Shown in pieces: positions 17,097 to 25,542 of a stretch of 64,000 nucleotides of DNA. The stretch covers positions 248,001 through 312,000 of the forward strand of contig JAEWBN010000009.1 in assembly GCA_023391095.1 (NCBI GenBank), given 5' to 3'. The notes below the pieces were generated by a model. It saw only the letters and a list, made by a program, of their open reading frames with translations, ran no database searches and was not told the origin of the DNA. Source of the DNA: Pseudomonadota bacterium. GTDB taxonomy: Bacteria > Pseudomonadota > Alphaproteobacteria > Rhizobiales > Devosiaceae. The position numbers and the translations under genes were made by a program. The first letter of the stretch is position 1; each line of letters starts with the position of its first letter.

Positions 17097-17645
17097 TTAT
17101 TCGCTCTTGGCTTCGCCTTCAGCGGCAGCGGCCTGCTCGGCAGCGGCGGCAGCTGCTGCGGCTTCAGCTTCCTTGGCGGCCTGTTCGGCGGCAAAGGCTT
17201 CGGCAGCAGCGATCTTTTCGGCCTCGCGGGCTTCACGAGCGGCCTGAGCGGCTTCGCGCTCGCCAGCTTCGATCTTGCGGGTACGGGCGCTGGTCGATTC
17301 GAAAATACGAGCCGACTTACCGCGACGGTCACGCAGGTAGTAGAGCTTGGCGCGACGGACCTTACCGCGCTTGATCACTTCGACCGAAGCGATATTGGGC
17401 GAGAAGATCGGGAACACGCGTTCCACGCCTTCGCCATAGGAAATCTTGCGGACGGTGAAGCTTTCCATGATGCCGGCGCCGGAGCGGGCAATCACGACGC
17501 CTTCATAGGCCTGCAGACGTTCCTTGTCGCCTTCGCGGATCTTGACCCAGACCTTGACGGTGTCGCCATGGGTGAATTCGGGGAGTTCGCGCTTTGCGGC
17601 CAGTTCGGCTGCGTGCTCGGCGTTGAGCTGTTCGATAATGTTCAT
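17097..17645 (-). CDS. rplS: Ribosomal protein bL19 with an Ala/Glu-rich C-terminal tail
   Basis: Large-subunit protein at the 30S-50S interface. The core, residues 1 to about 118, has the family landmarks: MNIIEQLNAEHAAEL, FTHGDTVKVWVKIREGDKER, YEGVVIARSGAGI and the YYLRDRRGKSARI end. Residues of about 125-182 form a low-complexity Ala/Glu/Lys tail that most bL19 proteins lack (usual size about 115-130 aa), though long tails are known in Rhizobiales. It has its own terminator and lies downstream of trmD with a 168-bp gap that probably holds a promoter. Confidence 0.96.
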   Translation of the reverse strand: MNIIEQLNAEHAAELAAKRELPEFTHGDTVKVWVKIREGDKERLQAYEGVVIARSGAGIMESFTVRKISYGEGVERVFPIFSPNIASVEVIKRGKVRRAKLYYLRDRRGKSARIFESTSARTRKIEAGEREAAQAAREAREAEKIAAAEAFAAEQAAKEAEAAAAAAAAEQAAAAEGEAKSE

Positions 17646-17813
17646 TTTCGATCCGTTTCGATCTTTTCAAAGGAGCGACTCTTTGCCGGCCTTTCGGCCG
17701 CGTCGCCCGGTCTTGGTTGGTAACGGAAGGGCAGTCTTCTTGGTCTTATTGCACACAGGTCCGAAACTCCCGCGCGCGAATGGGCGGCTCATAGGCGAAA
17801 ACGGGCAAAGAGT

Positions 17814-18497
17814 CTAGCCCTTGAGGAGATCGGGACGCCTTTGCCGCGTGAGCGACAGGGATTGCTCATGCCGCCACCTGGCGATCTTGGCGTGGTCGCC
17901 CGATGTCAGCACGGCGGGGATGTCGTGACCTTCGAAGTTCTGCGGGCGTGTATAATGGGGGTATTCGAGCAGCCCGTTTTCGAAACTTTCCTCGTCGCGG
18001 CTGTCCGGTGCGCCCAGGACGCCGGGGATCAATCGCACGACGGCTTCAAGCAGAACCATGGCCGCCACCTCGCCGCCCGCCAGCACGTAGTCGCCGATCG
18101 ATATCTCCTCGAGCCCACGCGTATCGATGACCCGTTGGTCAACGCCCTCGAAGCGGCCGCAGACGATGACGGCACCCGGACCGGTCGCCAGTTCGTGCGC
18201 GCGGGCCTGGGTCAGCGGCGTGCCGCGTGGGGACATCAGGATGCGCGGTCGCCCATCGCCGGGCCGCGCAATCGTATCGATGGCCTTGGCGAGAATATCG
18301 GGTTTGAGCACCATGCCCGCGCCGCCGCCCGATGGCGTATCGTCGACGGTGCGGTGCCGGTCGGTGGCGAAGTCGCGCAACTGCGTCGCCCGAAGGTTCC
18401 AGAGGCCTTCGTTGAGCCCGCGGCCCAGCACGGACGCGCCCAGGGGGCCCGGGAAGAGCTCGGGAAAGAGCGTGATGATGTCGGCGGAAAAACTCAA
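17814..18497 (-). CDS. trmD: tRNA (guanine-37-N1)-methyltransferase
   Basis: SPOUT methyltransferase that makes m1G37, preventing frameshifts. 227 aa. The N-terminal SADIITLFPELFPGPLGASVLGRGL, the DDTPSGGGAGMVLKPDI loop, the VCGRFEGVDQRV block and the trefoil-knot SAM site ISIGDYVLAGGE are diagnostic. The start is TTG 18497, overlapping the rimM stop (TTGA), so its translation is probably coupled to rimM. No ATG or GTG lies close to the conserved N-terminus. The frame continues open upstream inside rimM, but that part is a shadow. Confidence 0.95.
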   Translation of the reverse strand: MSFSADIITLFPELFPGPLGASVLGRGLNEGLWNLRATQLRDFATDRHRTVDDTPSGGGAGMVLKPDILAKAIDTIARPGDGRPRILMSPRGTPLTQARAHELATGPGAVIVCGRFEGVDQRVIDTRGLEEISIGDYVLAGGEVAAMVLLEAVVRLIPGVLGAPDSRDEESFENGLLEYPHYTRPQNFEGHDIPAVLTSGDHAKIARWRHEQSLSLTRQRRPDLLKG

Positions 18498-19033
18498 TCG
18501 GGTTCTTCCTCGCCCGGATCGGCATCCACCGGCGGGGCGATGGTGAGGTAGCCATCGGCGATGCGCACCGTGGGCACCACGGCCTTGGTGAAGGGATAGA
18601 GGTAGGTGTCGCCTGAGCGCGGGTCCTGAATTTCGATCAGGTCGCCCGCACCGTAATTGTGGAGGGCAAGGACCGAGCCGATGCTGACGCCGCTTTCCTC
18701 GAGGCGGGCATCGAGCCCGATCAGGTCGGCGTGGTAGAAATCGTCCTCGTCGTCGGGATCGGGCAGCTGATCGCGGTCGATATAGAGCGCGACGCCGTTC
18801 AGCAGCTCGGCTGCATTGCGATCCCGAATGCCCTTCAGACGCGCGATCAGCACGGTCTTGGAGAGCCGCGCGCTTTCGATGGTGATGGTGAGGCCCGGGC
18901 GATTGGTTTCCAGCGGCCCATAGGAGGCGATGGCCTCGGGGTCCTGGGTGTGCGAGGCGATGCGTACCTCGCCCTTGATGCCGTGGGCGGCACCTATGGT
19001 GCCCAGAAGGATTTTCTTGTCTTGCTCGGCCAT
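18494..19033 (-). CDS. rimM: Ribosome maturation factor RimM
   Basis: Assists 30S head assembly by binding uS19. 179 aa. The N-terminal beta-barrel signature is LLGTIGAAHGIKGEVRIASHT, followed by the PRC-barrel domain (FYHADLIGLDA ... SGDTYLYPFTKAVVPTV). The acidic C-terminus DADPGEEEPD is common in this family. An in-frame ATG further upstream (19147) would add 38 poorly conserved residues; ATG 19033 (MAEQDKKILLG) fits better. Overlaps trmD by 4 bp. Confidence 0.92.
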   Translation of the reverse strand: MAEQDKKILLGTIGAAHGIKGEVRIASHTQDPEAIASYGPLETNRPGLTITIESARLSKTVLIARLKGIRDRNAAELLNGVALYIDRDQLPDPDDEDDFYHADLIGLDARLEESGVSIGSVLALHNYGAGDLIEIQDPRSGDTYLYPFTKAVVPTVRIADGYLTIAPPVDADPGEEEPD

Positions 19034-19103
19034 GCTTTGCGCCCGTTGCCTTTGCCGCTCCATAGCAGTCACAGGGTCGGGCTCCAAGACGTTTGCCCAA
19101 ATG

Positions 19104-19697
19104 TCACTGTGCGCTGATGAGTTCGATGACGTCGTGGGACGATTCATAGAGCGGGAAGGGCAGTTCCAAACGGTAGATGTCGAGGTGCTCGATCTTGTAG
19201 ACGCAGCCGACCTGGTTCATCTCCGCGTCATCGCCATAGGCGAGCGGCGGGTCGTCATTGTAGTGCAGCGCACCCTGGTAGAAGAGGGCGCCGGGCGTTG
19301 GCGTCAGCGTGCCGGTGAAGCGCTGCGAGCCCGAGGTTTTTTCGATACGGGTGCCGCCTTCGCTGACTGTGCAGGCAAAGTAGCCATAGGGCGTCAGCGG
19401 CAAGAGGCCTCCCAGCTTGATGGTCCGGCAGCGATAGGCGCCATCCGGCATGGTGTCGATCGGCTCCACGGCCGGCGTGAAGAGGGCCGACAGAATGGCG
19501 CGATCCCCGGAATCGGTGCTGAGCAGGGCTTCGCCCAGGGCCCGGACGCGCGAGGCATCGAACTGGCTCATGCGCTCCCGGTCGGGTTGAGTGATTTCCG
19601 CTGTCTTGGGCACGCGGCAGGCCAGGGGCGCCACAATGGGCAGGGCCAGGAAGGCGGCCATGCTGAGGGCGCCAAGGCGGATGAGAGGACGGGCCAT
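19104..19697 (-). CDS. DUF4893 exported protein
   Basis: 197 aa with a cleavable-looking signal (MARPLIRLGALSMAAFLALPIV ... LAC); a lipobox-like LAC near residue 27 could make it a lipoprotein. The DUF4893 pattern is clear: DRERMSQFDASRVRALGEAL, then GAYRCRTIKLGGLLPLTPYGYFAC, GSQRFTGTL and NQVGCVYK, ending PLYESSHDVIELI. Function unknown; envelope location is inferred from the signal. It lies 70 bp upstream of rimM on the same strand. Confidence 0.85.
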   Translation of the reverse strand: MARPLIRLGALSMAAFLALPIVAPLACRVPKTAEITQPDRERMSQFDASRVRALGEALLSTDSGDRAILSALFTPAVEPIDTMPDGAYRCRTIKLGGLLPLTPYGYFACTVSEGGTRIEKTSGSQRFTGTLTPTPGALFYQGALHYNDDPPLAYGDDAEMNQVGCVYKIEHLDIYRLELPFPLYESSHDVIELISAQ

Positions 19698-19776
19698 AGA
19701 GCATCTCCTTGATCGAGGCGAGGGAACCTTGCACGGGCGCGAGGCTTTCTCAAGCGCAGCCGAAAAGGAGCCCAGC

Positions 19777-20157
19777 ATGTCCAAAATCCTCACCAGTCGC
19801 GACGATATCCGCCAATGGGTCGAGGCGCGCGGCGGCAATCCCCTGATGATGGACGTGGCCGACGGCACGCAGACCCGCACCATCCTGCAGCTGACCTTCG
19901 GCCAGCACGCCCTCAATGCCGATGGCAATGAAGGCCCCGACCGCGTGGGCGGCTTCCAGCTGGTGAGCTGGGAAGAATGGTTTGCGGCTCTCGAAGCGGG
20001 TCAGCTGGCCATGCGGGTCTCGGACGATCCTGCCGGCGGCAATGAGGCAGAGTTCGAATTCGTGGCGCGGGACGGGGAAGGTCAAACCACTGACGGCGCA
20101 CAGAAGCCGGCATCCATCGTCACCGAAGGGCCCGATCCGGCGAACCGGGGATTCTAG
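19777..20157 (+). CDS. Hypothetical protein, 126 aa
   Basis: No family recognised. It begins MSKILTSRDDIRQWVEARGGNPLMMD, has an acidic centre and a hydrophilic C-terminus, with no signal peptide or membrane helix. The mention of glycine/asparagine-rich loops around a VSWEEWFAALEAGQLAMRV helix suggests a small soluble folded protein. AAAAGGAG precedes the ATG at a good distance. It diverges from the DUF4893 gene and its stop overlaps the stop of the metallopeptidase gene by 4 bp. Confidence 0.75.
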   Translation: MSKILTSRDDIRQWVEARGGNPLMMDVADGTQTRTILQLTFGQHALNADGNEGPDRVGGFQLVSWEEWFAALEAGQLAMRVSDDPAGGNEAEFEFVARDGEGQTTDGAQKPASIVTEGPDPANRGF

Positions 20158-20585
20158 CCCTCGGCATCCGCCGCGGCTTCAATGGCTTCCATGTCCTCGT
20201 CGGAAAAGCCGAAATGGTGGCCGAGTTCGTGGATCAGCACATGGGTGACGATGTCGCCCAGCGTGTCTTCTTCATGCTCGGCCCAGTAGTCGAGAATGGC
20301 GCGGCGATACAGGAACACGGTATTGGGCAGTTGCCCGGTCTGCGGCACGGCGCCGTCTTCGGTGAGCCCGATGCCCTGGAACAGCCCCATAAGTTCAAAC
20401 GGGCTTTCCATGCCAAAGCCTTCGAGCACATCGTCCTCGGCAAATTCGGCCACCGAACAAGTGACGTCAGCCGCCAGCGATTTGAAGGGTTCTGGCAGGT
20501 TGGCCAGCGCGTCCGCCGCGATGGCCTCGAGATCATTGAGGGTCGGGGCGTAGTGCCCCGACCAATCGGTGCCCTTTAGTTCCAC
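20154..20585 (-). CDS. Zincin-like metallopeptidase family protein (PF06262 type)
   Basis: 143-aa minimal zinc-peptidase-like protein. The zinc motif is HELGHHFGFSDEDM near residues 118-131 (HExxHxxGxxD). The upstream block DTLGDIVTHVLI is a substrate helix typical of the family, and VFLYRRAI is conserved. Substrate unknown. The only reasonable start is GTG 20585, which overlaps the end of leuC by 10 bp, so it may be coupled to leuC. Cytoplasmic; no signal peptide. Confidence 0.85.
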   Translation of the reverse strand: MELKGTDWSGHYAPTLNDLEAIAADALANLPEPFKSLAADVTCSVAEFAEDDVLEGFGMESPFELMGLFQGIGLTEDGAVPQTGQLPNTVFLYRRAILDYWAEHEEDTLGDIVTHVLIHELGHHFGFSDEDMEAIEAAADAEG

Positions 20586-21982
20586 TCGCGGATGTCGACG
20601 AAGTGGCCAGCGATGGCGGCAGCGGCGGCCATGGCGGGGGAAACGAGGTGTGTGCGGCCCTTGAAGCCCTGACGGCCCTCAAAGTTGCGGTTCGAGGTCG
20701 ATGCGCAACGCTCTTCGGGCTTGAGCTTATCCGGGTTCATGGCAAGGCACATCGAGCAACCCGGCTCGCGCCATTCAAAACCGGCATTCTTGAAGATGAC
20801 GTCGAGGCCTTCGGCTTCCGCCTGTTCCTTCACCAGACCCGAACCCGGCACGACCATGGCCGAGACATGGGACGCGACCTTGCGGTCCCCGATCACGGCT
20901 GCTGCAGCGCGCAGGTCTTCGATACGGCCATTGGTGCAGGAGCCGATAAACACCTTGTCGAGCTTGATGTCGGTGATCGGGGTGCCGGGCTTGAGGCCCA
21001 TATAGTCCAGCGCACGCCACTTGGAGGCACGCTTGTTCTCGTCCTGGATGTCGTCGGGATTGGGCACCACGCCCTGCACCGAAATCACGTCCTCGGGCGA
21101 AGAGCCCCAGGACACGATGGGCGGCAGCTTGGCGGCGTCGAGCACCACGACCTTGTCGTAATGGGCGCCTTCATCGGTATAGAGCGTCTTCCAATAGTCG
21201 AGCGCCATGTCCCAGGCCTGACCCTTGGGCGCACGCGGGCGGTCCTTGACGTAAGCAAAGGTCTTTTCGTCGGGCGCGATCAGGCCAGCGCGGGCGCCGC
21301 CTTCAATGGTCATGTTGCAGACCGTCATGCGGCCTTCCATGGACAGCGAACGGATGGCTTCGCCGGCAAATTCGATCACGTGGCCGGTGCCGCCGGCGGT
21401 GCCGATTTCACCGATAATGGCGAGAATGATGTCCTTGGCGGTGACGCCTTCGGGCAGCTGGCCATCGACACGCACCAGCATGTTCTTGGCCTTCTGCTGG
21501 ATCAGCGTCTGGGTGGCCAGAACGTGTTCCACTTCCGAAGTGCCGATACCATGGGCCAGAGCGCCGAATGCACCATGGGTCGAGGTGTGCGAGTCACCGC
21601 AAACGATGGTCATGCCGGGCAGGGTAAAACCCTGTTCGGGGCCGACGATGTGCACGATGCCCTGACGCTTGTCGAAGGGGTCGTAATATTCGATGCCGAA
21701 ATCGCGGGTGTTCTCGGCCAGCGTTTCGATCTGGATGGCGCTATCCGGGTCCGGGTTCGGCAGCGAACGGTCGGTGGTGGGGACGTTGTGGTCGACCACG
21801 GCCAGAGTGCGCTCGGGATGGCGGACCTTGCGGCCGTTCATGCGCAGGCCTTCGAACGCCTGCGGGCTCGTCACTTCGTGCACGAGGTGACGGTCGATAT
21901 AGATAAGGCTCGTGCCGTCTTCGTTGTTCTGGACGAGGTGGTCATCCCAGATCTTGTCGTAGAGTGTGCGAGCCTTGGTCAT
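20576..21982 (-). CDS. leuC: 3-isopropylmalate dehydratase large subunit
   Basis: [4Fe-4S] aconitase-family enzyme of leucine synthesis that isomerises 2- to 3-isopropylmalate together with LeuD. 468 aa. Cluster cysteines appear as VFIGSCTNGR and the later CSMCLAMNPD pair. GDSHTSTHGAFGALAHGIGTSE is the second aconitase signature. It starts MTKARTLYDKIWDDHLV. No leuD or leuB is adjacent. The upstream gap to purH is 146 bp, with no riboswitch or attenuator that I can recognise. Confidence 0.97.
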   Translation of the reverse strand: MTKARTLYDKIWDDHLVQNNEDGTSLIYIDRHLVHEVTSPQAFEGLRMNGRKVRHPERTLAVVDHNVPTTDRSLPNPDPDSAIQIETLAENTRDFGIEYYDPFDKRQGIVHIVGPEQGFTLPGMTIVCGDSHTSTHGAFGALAHGIGTSEVEHVLATQTLIQQKAKNMLVRVDGQLPEGVTAKDIILAIIGEIGTAGGTGHVIEFAGEAIRSLSMEGRMTVCNMTIEGGARAGLIAPDEKTFAYVKDRPRAPKGQAWDMALDYWKTLYTDEGAHYDKVVVLDAAKLPPIVSWGSSPEDVISVQGVVPNPDDIQDENKRASKWRALDYMGLKPGTPITDIKLDKVFIGSCTNGRIEDLRAAAAVIGDRKVASHVSAMVVPGSGLVKEQAEAEGLDVIFKNAGFEWREPGCSMCLAMNPDKLKPEERCASTSNRNFEGRQGFKGRTHLVSPAMAAAAAIAGHFVDIREWN

Positions 21983-22128
21983 AATGGTCCCGGGGCAGGA
22001 GGTGGTTGAGTTTGGATCGGTTCTAATCCTTCGTCCCGCGGGGGGTCAAGCACAACCGTACTCGCGGGTACGCAAACGGCCCGCCGGAGACCGGCGAGCC
22101 GTTCAAATTCGCGACAGAAGCGCCGTTG

Positions 22129-23712
22129 TCAGTGGCGGAAGTGGCGCATTCCGGTCATCACCATGGCGATGCCGGCCTTGTCGGCGGCTTCGATCACTTC
22201 ATCGTCGCGCATCGAGCCGCCCGGCTGGATGACGGCGGTAGCGCCGGCCTCGACAAGCGCTTCAAGGCCATCGGCAAAGGGGAAGAAGGCGTCGGAAGCA
22301 ACAACCGAACCCTTGGTCAGGGCGCCTTCAATGCCTGCGGCCTCGGCGGCATCGATCGACTTGCGATGGGCGACACGGGCGGAATCGACACGGCTCATCT
22401 GTCCGGCGCCAATGCCGGCCGTCGCCCCATCCTTGACATAGATGATGGCGTTGGACTTGACGTGTTTTGCCACTTTCGCGGCCAGCTTGAGATCAACCAG
22501 TTCCTGCTCGGTCGGCTGGCGCTTAGTAACAACCTTGAGTTCGCAATCATCGACATTGCGATTGTCGCGGCCCTGGACGAGGAGGCCACCCGCCACCGAC
22601 TTGACCATGAGGCCATCAGCCTTGGGGTCGGCGACGCCGCCGGTGAGCAGGAGACGCAGGTTCTTCTTGGCGGCAATAATGTCCTGCGCTTCCTTTGTGG
22701 CGGAAGGCGCGACGATCACTTCGGTAAAGACCTTGACGATCTCGGTGGCGGTTTCGGCGTCGATCTCGCGATTGGTGGCGACAATGCCGCCGAAAGCGGA
22801 AACCGGGTCGGTGCGCAGGGCCTTGAGATAGGCGGTCTTGAGGTCACCGGCGACGGCGACGCCACAGGGATTGGCATGCTTGATGATGGCGACGGCAGCG
22901 GTTTCAGCCGGGTCGAATTCGCTCACCAGTTCGAAGGCGGCGTCGGTGTCGTTGATGTTGTTGTAGGAGAGCGTCTTGCCCTGCACCTGGGTGGCGGTGG
23001 CGACGCCGGGGCGGTTCTCGCCGGTCTTGTAGAAGGCGGCCCACTGATGGGGGTTTTCGCCATAGCGCATGACTTCGCTCAGCGTGCCGGCAAAGCTGCG
23101 ATAGGTGACGTCCTCAAAGCCGATGTCCTTGGCGAACCAGCTCGAAATGGCGCTGTCATAGGCAGCGGTGCGGGCGTAGGCCTTGGCAGCCAGTTTCTGG
23201 CGCAGCGCATAGGGAATGCCGCCGGCTTTGATCGCTTCAAGAATTTCCGGATAGTCGGCAGGATCGACCACAACAGTCACATAGGCATGGTTCTTGGCCG
23301 CAGAGCGGACCATGGCCGGACCGCCGATGTCGATGTTCTCGATGATCTCGTCATAGCTGGCGCCTGACGCGACGGTCTTCTCGAAGGGGTAGAGATTGAC
23401 AGCAACCAGGTCGATCGGCCCGATTTCGTGCTCGTCCATGGACGCCTTGTGGCCGGGATTGTCACGGACGGAGAGAAGACCCCCATGCACCTTGGGATGG
23501 AGGGTCTTGACGCGGCCATCCATCATTTCCGGAAAGCCTGTGAGGTCGGAGATCTCGCGGACCGGGAGGCCGGCATCCTTGATCAGCTTGTGCGTTCCGC
23601 CGGTCGACACCAGTTCGACGCCCGCCTCGGCCAGCCCCTTGGCAAAATCGGTCATGCCGGATTTGTCGAATACCGAAAGCAGTGCCCGCCCGACTGTCAC
23701 TGTCTTGCCCAT
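22129..23712 (-). CDS. purH: Bifunctional AICAR formyltransferase / IMP cyclohydrolase
   Basis: Performs the last two steps to IMP. 527 aa. The N-terminal MGS-type cyclohydrolase domain (about 1-150) begins VTVGRALLSVFDKSGMTDFAKGL with VSTGGTHKLIKDAGL and MMDGRVKTLHPKVHGG. The formyltransferase domain has QGKTLSYNN, IIKHANPCGVA and the C-terminal DAFFPFADGLEALVEAG ... MTGMRHFRH. The frame is open upstream, but ATG 23712 (MGKTVTVGRAL) is the family start. The heparinase-like gene and rsmB lie upstream on the same strand. Confidence 0.97.
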   Translation of the reverse strand: MGKTVTVGRALLSVFDKSGMTDFAKGLAEAGVELVSTGGTHKLIKDAGLPVREISDLTGFPEMMDGRVKTLHPKVHGGLLSVRDNPGHKASMDEHEIGPIDLVAVNLYPFEKTVASGASYDEIIENIDIGGPAMVRSAAKNHAYVTVVVDPADYPEILEAIKAGGIPYALRQKLAAKAYARTAAYDSAISSWFAKDIGFEDVTYRSFAGTLSEVMRYGENPHQWAAFYKTGENRPGVATATQVQGKTLSYNNINDTDAAFELVSEFDPAETAAVAIIKHANPCGVAVAGDLKTAYLKALRTDPVSAFGGIVATNREIDAETATEIVKVFTEVIVAPSATKEAQDIIAAKKNLRLLLTGGVADPKADGLMVKSVAGGLLVQGRDNRNVDDCELKVVTKRQPTEQELVDLKLAAKVAKHVKSNAIIYVKDGATAGIGAGQMSRVDSARVAHRKSIDAAEAAGIEGALTKGSVVASDAFFPFADGLEALVEAGATAVIQPGGSMRDDEVIEAADKAGIAMVMTGMRHFRH

Positions 23713-23820
23713 GGTTGATCTCGCCGTGTTGAATGGAATTTGCGCGCTCGCTATCACGCCCGGCGCCAAAGGCCAATTGCTTTGCGGGCATGGGAGGCAG
23801 AATTGCGCCGGGAGGCGCGC

Positions 23821-25437
23821 TTATTGCTCGAGCGTGAAGATCCAGGCGATCTCGCGTCCGGCAGTGGCCTCGGCTTCGAGCACCAGCTGCCGTGTACGGT
23901 GAAAACCCAGATAGGCCGACTGGCGGACGCTGTCGTCTTCGCGCAGCGTGGCGCCCTCCCAAAGGAAGCTCCAGACCTGCCTGTTCGGCAGCACCAGCCG
24001 GGCAATGCTGTCGCCGCTGGTCCGGCGCAGGGTGACCCCGGGTCCCAGGTGGAAGCGGACCGACAACAGGCCCCGCACGTCTTCTGTGGCAATCAGCCTG
24101 TCCTGGCCCACAAGGGTCGTGCCTTCCGAAAGAAGTGTCAACCGGCGCTCGATCCGAAGGCCCGGCGCCTCGGGGAGGGTGCCAGTGGTCATCACCAGCA
24201 TGTGCTCGGCCTTGTCGAGCTCGAGCCGCGGCGGCTCGGAGGCGTGGCCTTTTCGCGCCTTTTTGGGCACATCGTCCGGCTCGAAGCACGGCGCGGAATG
24301 AGCGACCGACTGACGGAACAGGTCGCGGCTTTCGGGTAGGTCGGAAGGCGCAGGGCCGCAGGAGCCAACGATCAGCTCGCTGCCATGGGTAAATTCGAAG
24401 GCCAGTGCGCCGTCATGGGCCTCGGCATCAAAGCCCGGCGGTGGCCGCAGGCCACTGTCCCCGATGATGACCGATTTGCCGCTGCGCACGATGCCATAGC
24501 CGCCGACCAGCCGCGAGGTGCGCGTGGAGACCGGCCCGGTTGCCTGCACTGCCACCAGGACATCATGCGGCACCTGTCCGCAGCCATTGAAATAGGCCGG
24601 TTCGCCGCTTGAAAGCGTCAGGTCGTCGAGCGCCTCGTGCATGCGGTCGACGCGGTTGGCCAGCGCCGTCATGGCCGCACTGCCATGGCGGCCCAGGGCG
24701 CGGCGCAGGCTGGTCAGTTCCACCAGCAATGACAGTTGCAGACGCGGATTGCGGCTGAGGTGGAGGCCGTCGCCGTCCAGCTGGCGGGCAAGGACCGCGT
24801 CGAGCCGGCCGACATGGGTCTCGATGTCCGCGCTCGGCTGGGCGCTGCATAACTCGGCGCCCAGAAGGCCCATGGCAGCGAAAAGCGCCTCGGCGGGATC
24901 GGATGTCAGGGCACTGCGGACGCGCAGGCTTTGTACCTGGCTGCCGAGGCTCCGCTGGATGGTCCTGGCCTGTTCGGCCGTAGCGCCATCGAGCAGCAGG
25001 GTCAGATGGCGAAGCCAATTGAGGATGCGCTGCGCGGTCAGCGTCAGGTTCCATGTGTCGGGGTCGAACTTCCCCTCGCGACCGATCCAGTCCAGCACCA
25101 GAGTGCGCGCAAACTGGCGCTCGCCGGGATCACGGACGTCGCGGAAGTGCCGGAGCCAGGAAAAGCTCTGGAGATTGTTCCACCAGTCGGGGTGGTCGAC
25201 ATCCAGCGCAAAGGGTGAGGTGCCGCCGGTTTCAAAGAGTTTGGAGGCCAGCAGGTAGCGACCCGACATCATTTCGCGCACGGCTTCGGTGTCGGCCGGC
25301 CGGAAGTCCATGAGGCCACCGGTAAAGACCTGATCGCCATGACCACGCCAGGTCCAGCGCAGGGCCGGCATGGTCACCGCGCTGTCGGCCATGCCCAGCA
25401 GCAGCTGCCGGCCGGACCGGATCAGTCCCGGGCTCAT
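23821..25437 (-). CDS. Heparinase II/III family protein
   Basis: 538 aa. The N-terminal alpha-helical toroid region includes HPDWWNNLQSFSWLRHFRD and WDLTLTAQRILNWL-like repeats. The C-terminal beta-sandwich (about 300-538) includes YGIVRSGKSVIIGDSG and the HDGALAFEFTHGSELIVGSCGP stretch, both typical of the Hepar_II_III family. I see no signal peptide, which is unusual for a polysaccharide lyase, and lyase activity is not established. The gene commonly sits between rsmB and purH in Rhizobiales. A GTG/ATG ambiguity at the start is minor; MSPGLIRSGRQLLLGMADS is used. Confidence 0.85.
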   Translation of the reverse strand: MSPGLIRSGRQLLLGMADSAVTMPALRWTWRGHGDQVFTGGLMDFRPADTEAVREMMSGRYLLASKLFETGGTSPFALDVDHPDWWNNLQSFSWLRHFRDVRDPGERQFARTLVLDWIGREGKFDPDTWNLTLTAQRILNWLRHLTLLLDGATAEQARTIQRSLGSQVQSLRVRSALTSDPAEALFAAMGLLGAELCSAQPSADIETHVGRLDAVLARQLDGDGLHLSRNPRLQLSLLVELTSLRRALGRHGSAAMTALANRVDRMHEALDDLTLSSGEPAYFNGCGQVPHDVLVAVQATGPVSTRTSRLVGGYGIVRSGKSVIIGDSGLRPPPGFDAEAHDGALAFEFTHGSELIVGSCGPAPSDLPESRDLFRQSVAHSAPCFEPDDVPKKARKGHASEPPRLELDKAEHMLVMTTGTLPEAPGLRIERRLTLLSEGTTLVGQDRLIATEDVRGLLSVRFHLGPGVTLRRTSGDSIARLVLPNRQVWSFLWEGATLREDDSVRQSAYLGFHRTRQLVLEAEATAGREIAWIFTLEQ

Positions 25438-25542
25438 CGGCGACCCCTCCCGGCAAAGCCGTGGGTCCGTGCTGCCATTGTGTTCGTCTTCAAAAGAACT
25501 TCCTTGCCCTGCGCCCGTATGCGCGACGCGAGCCCCATGTTC

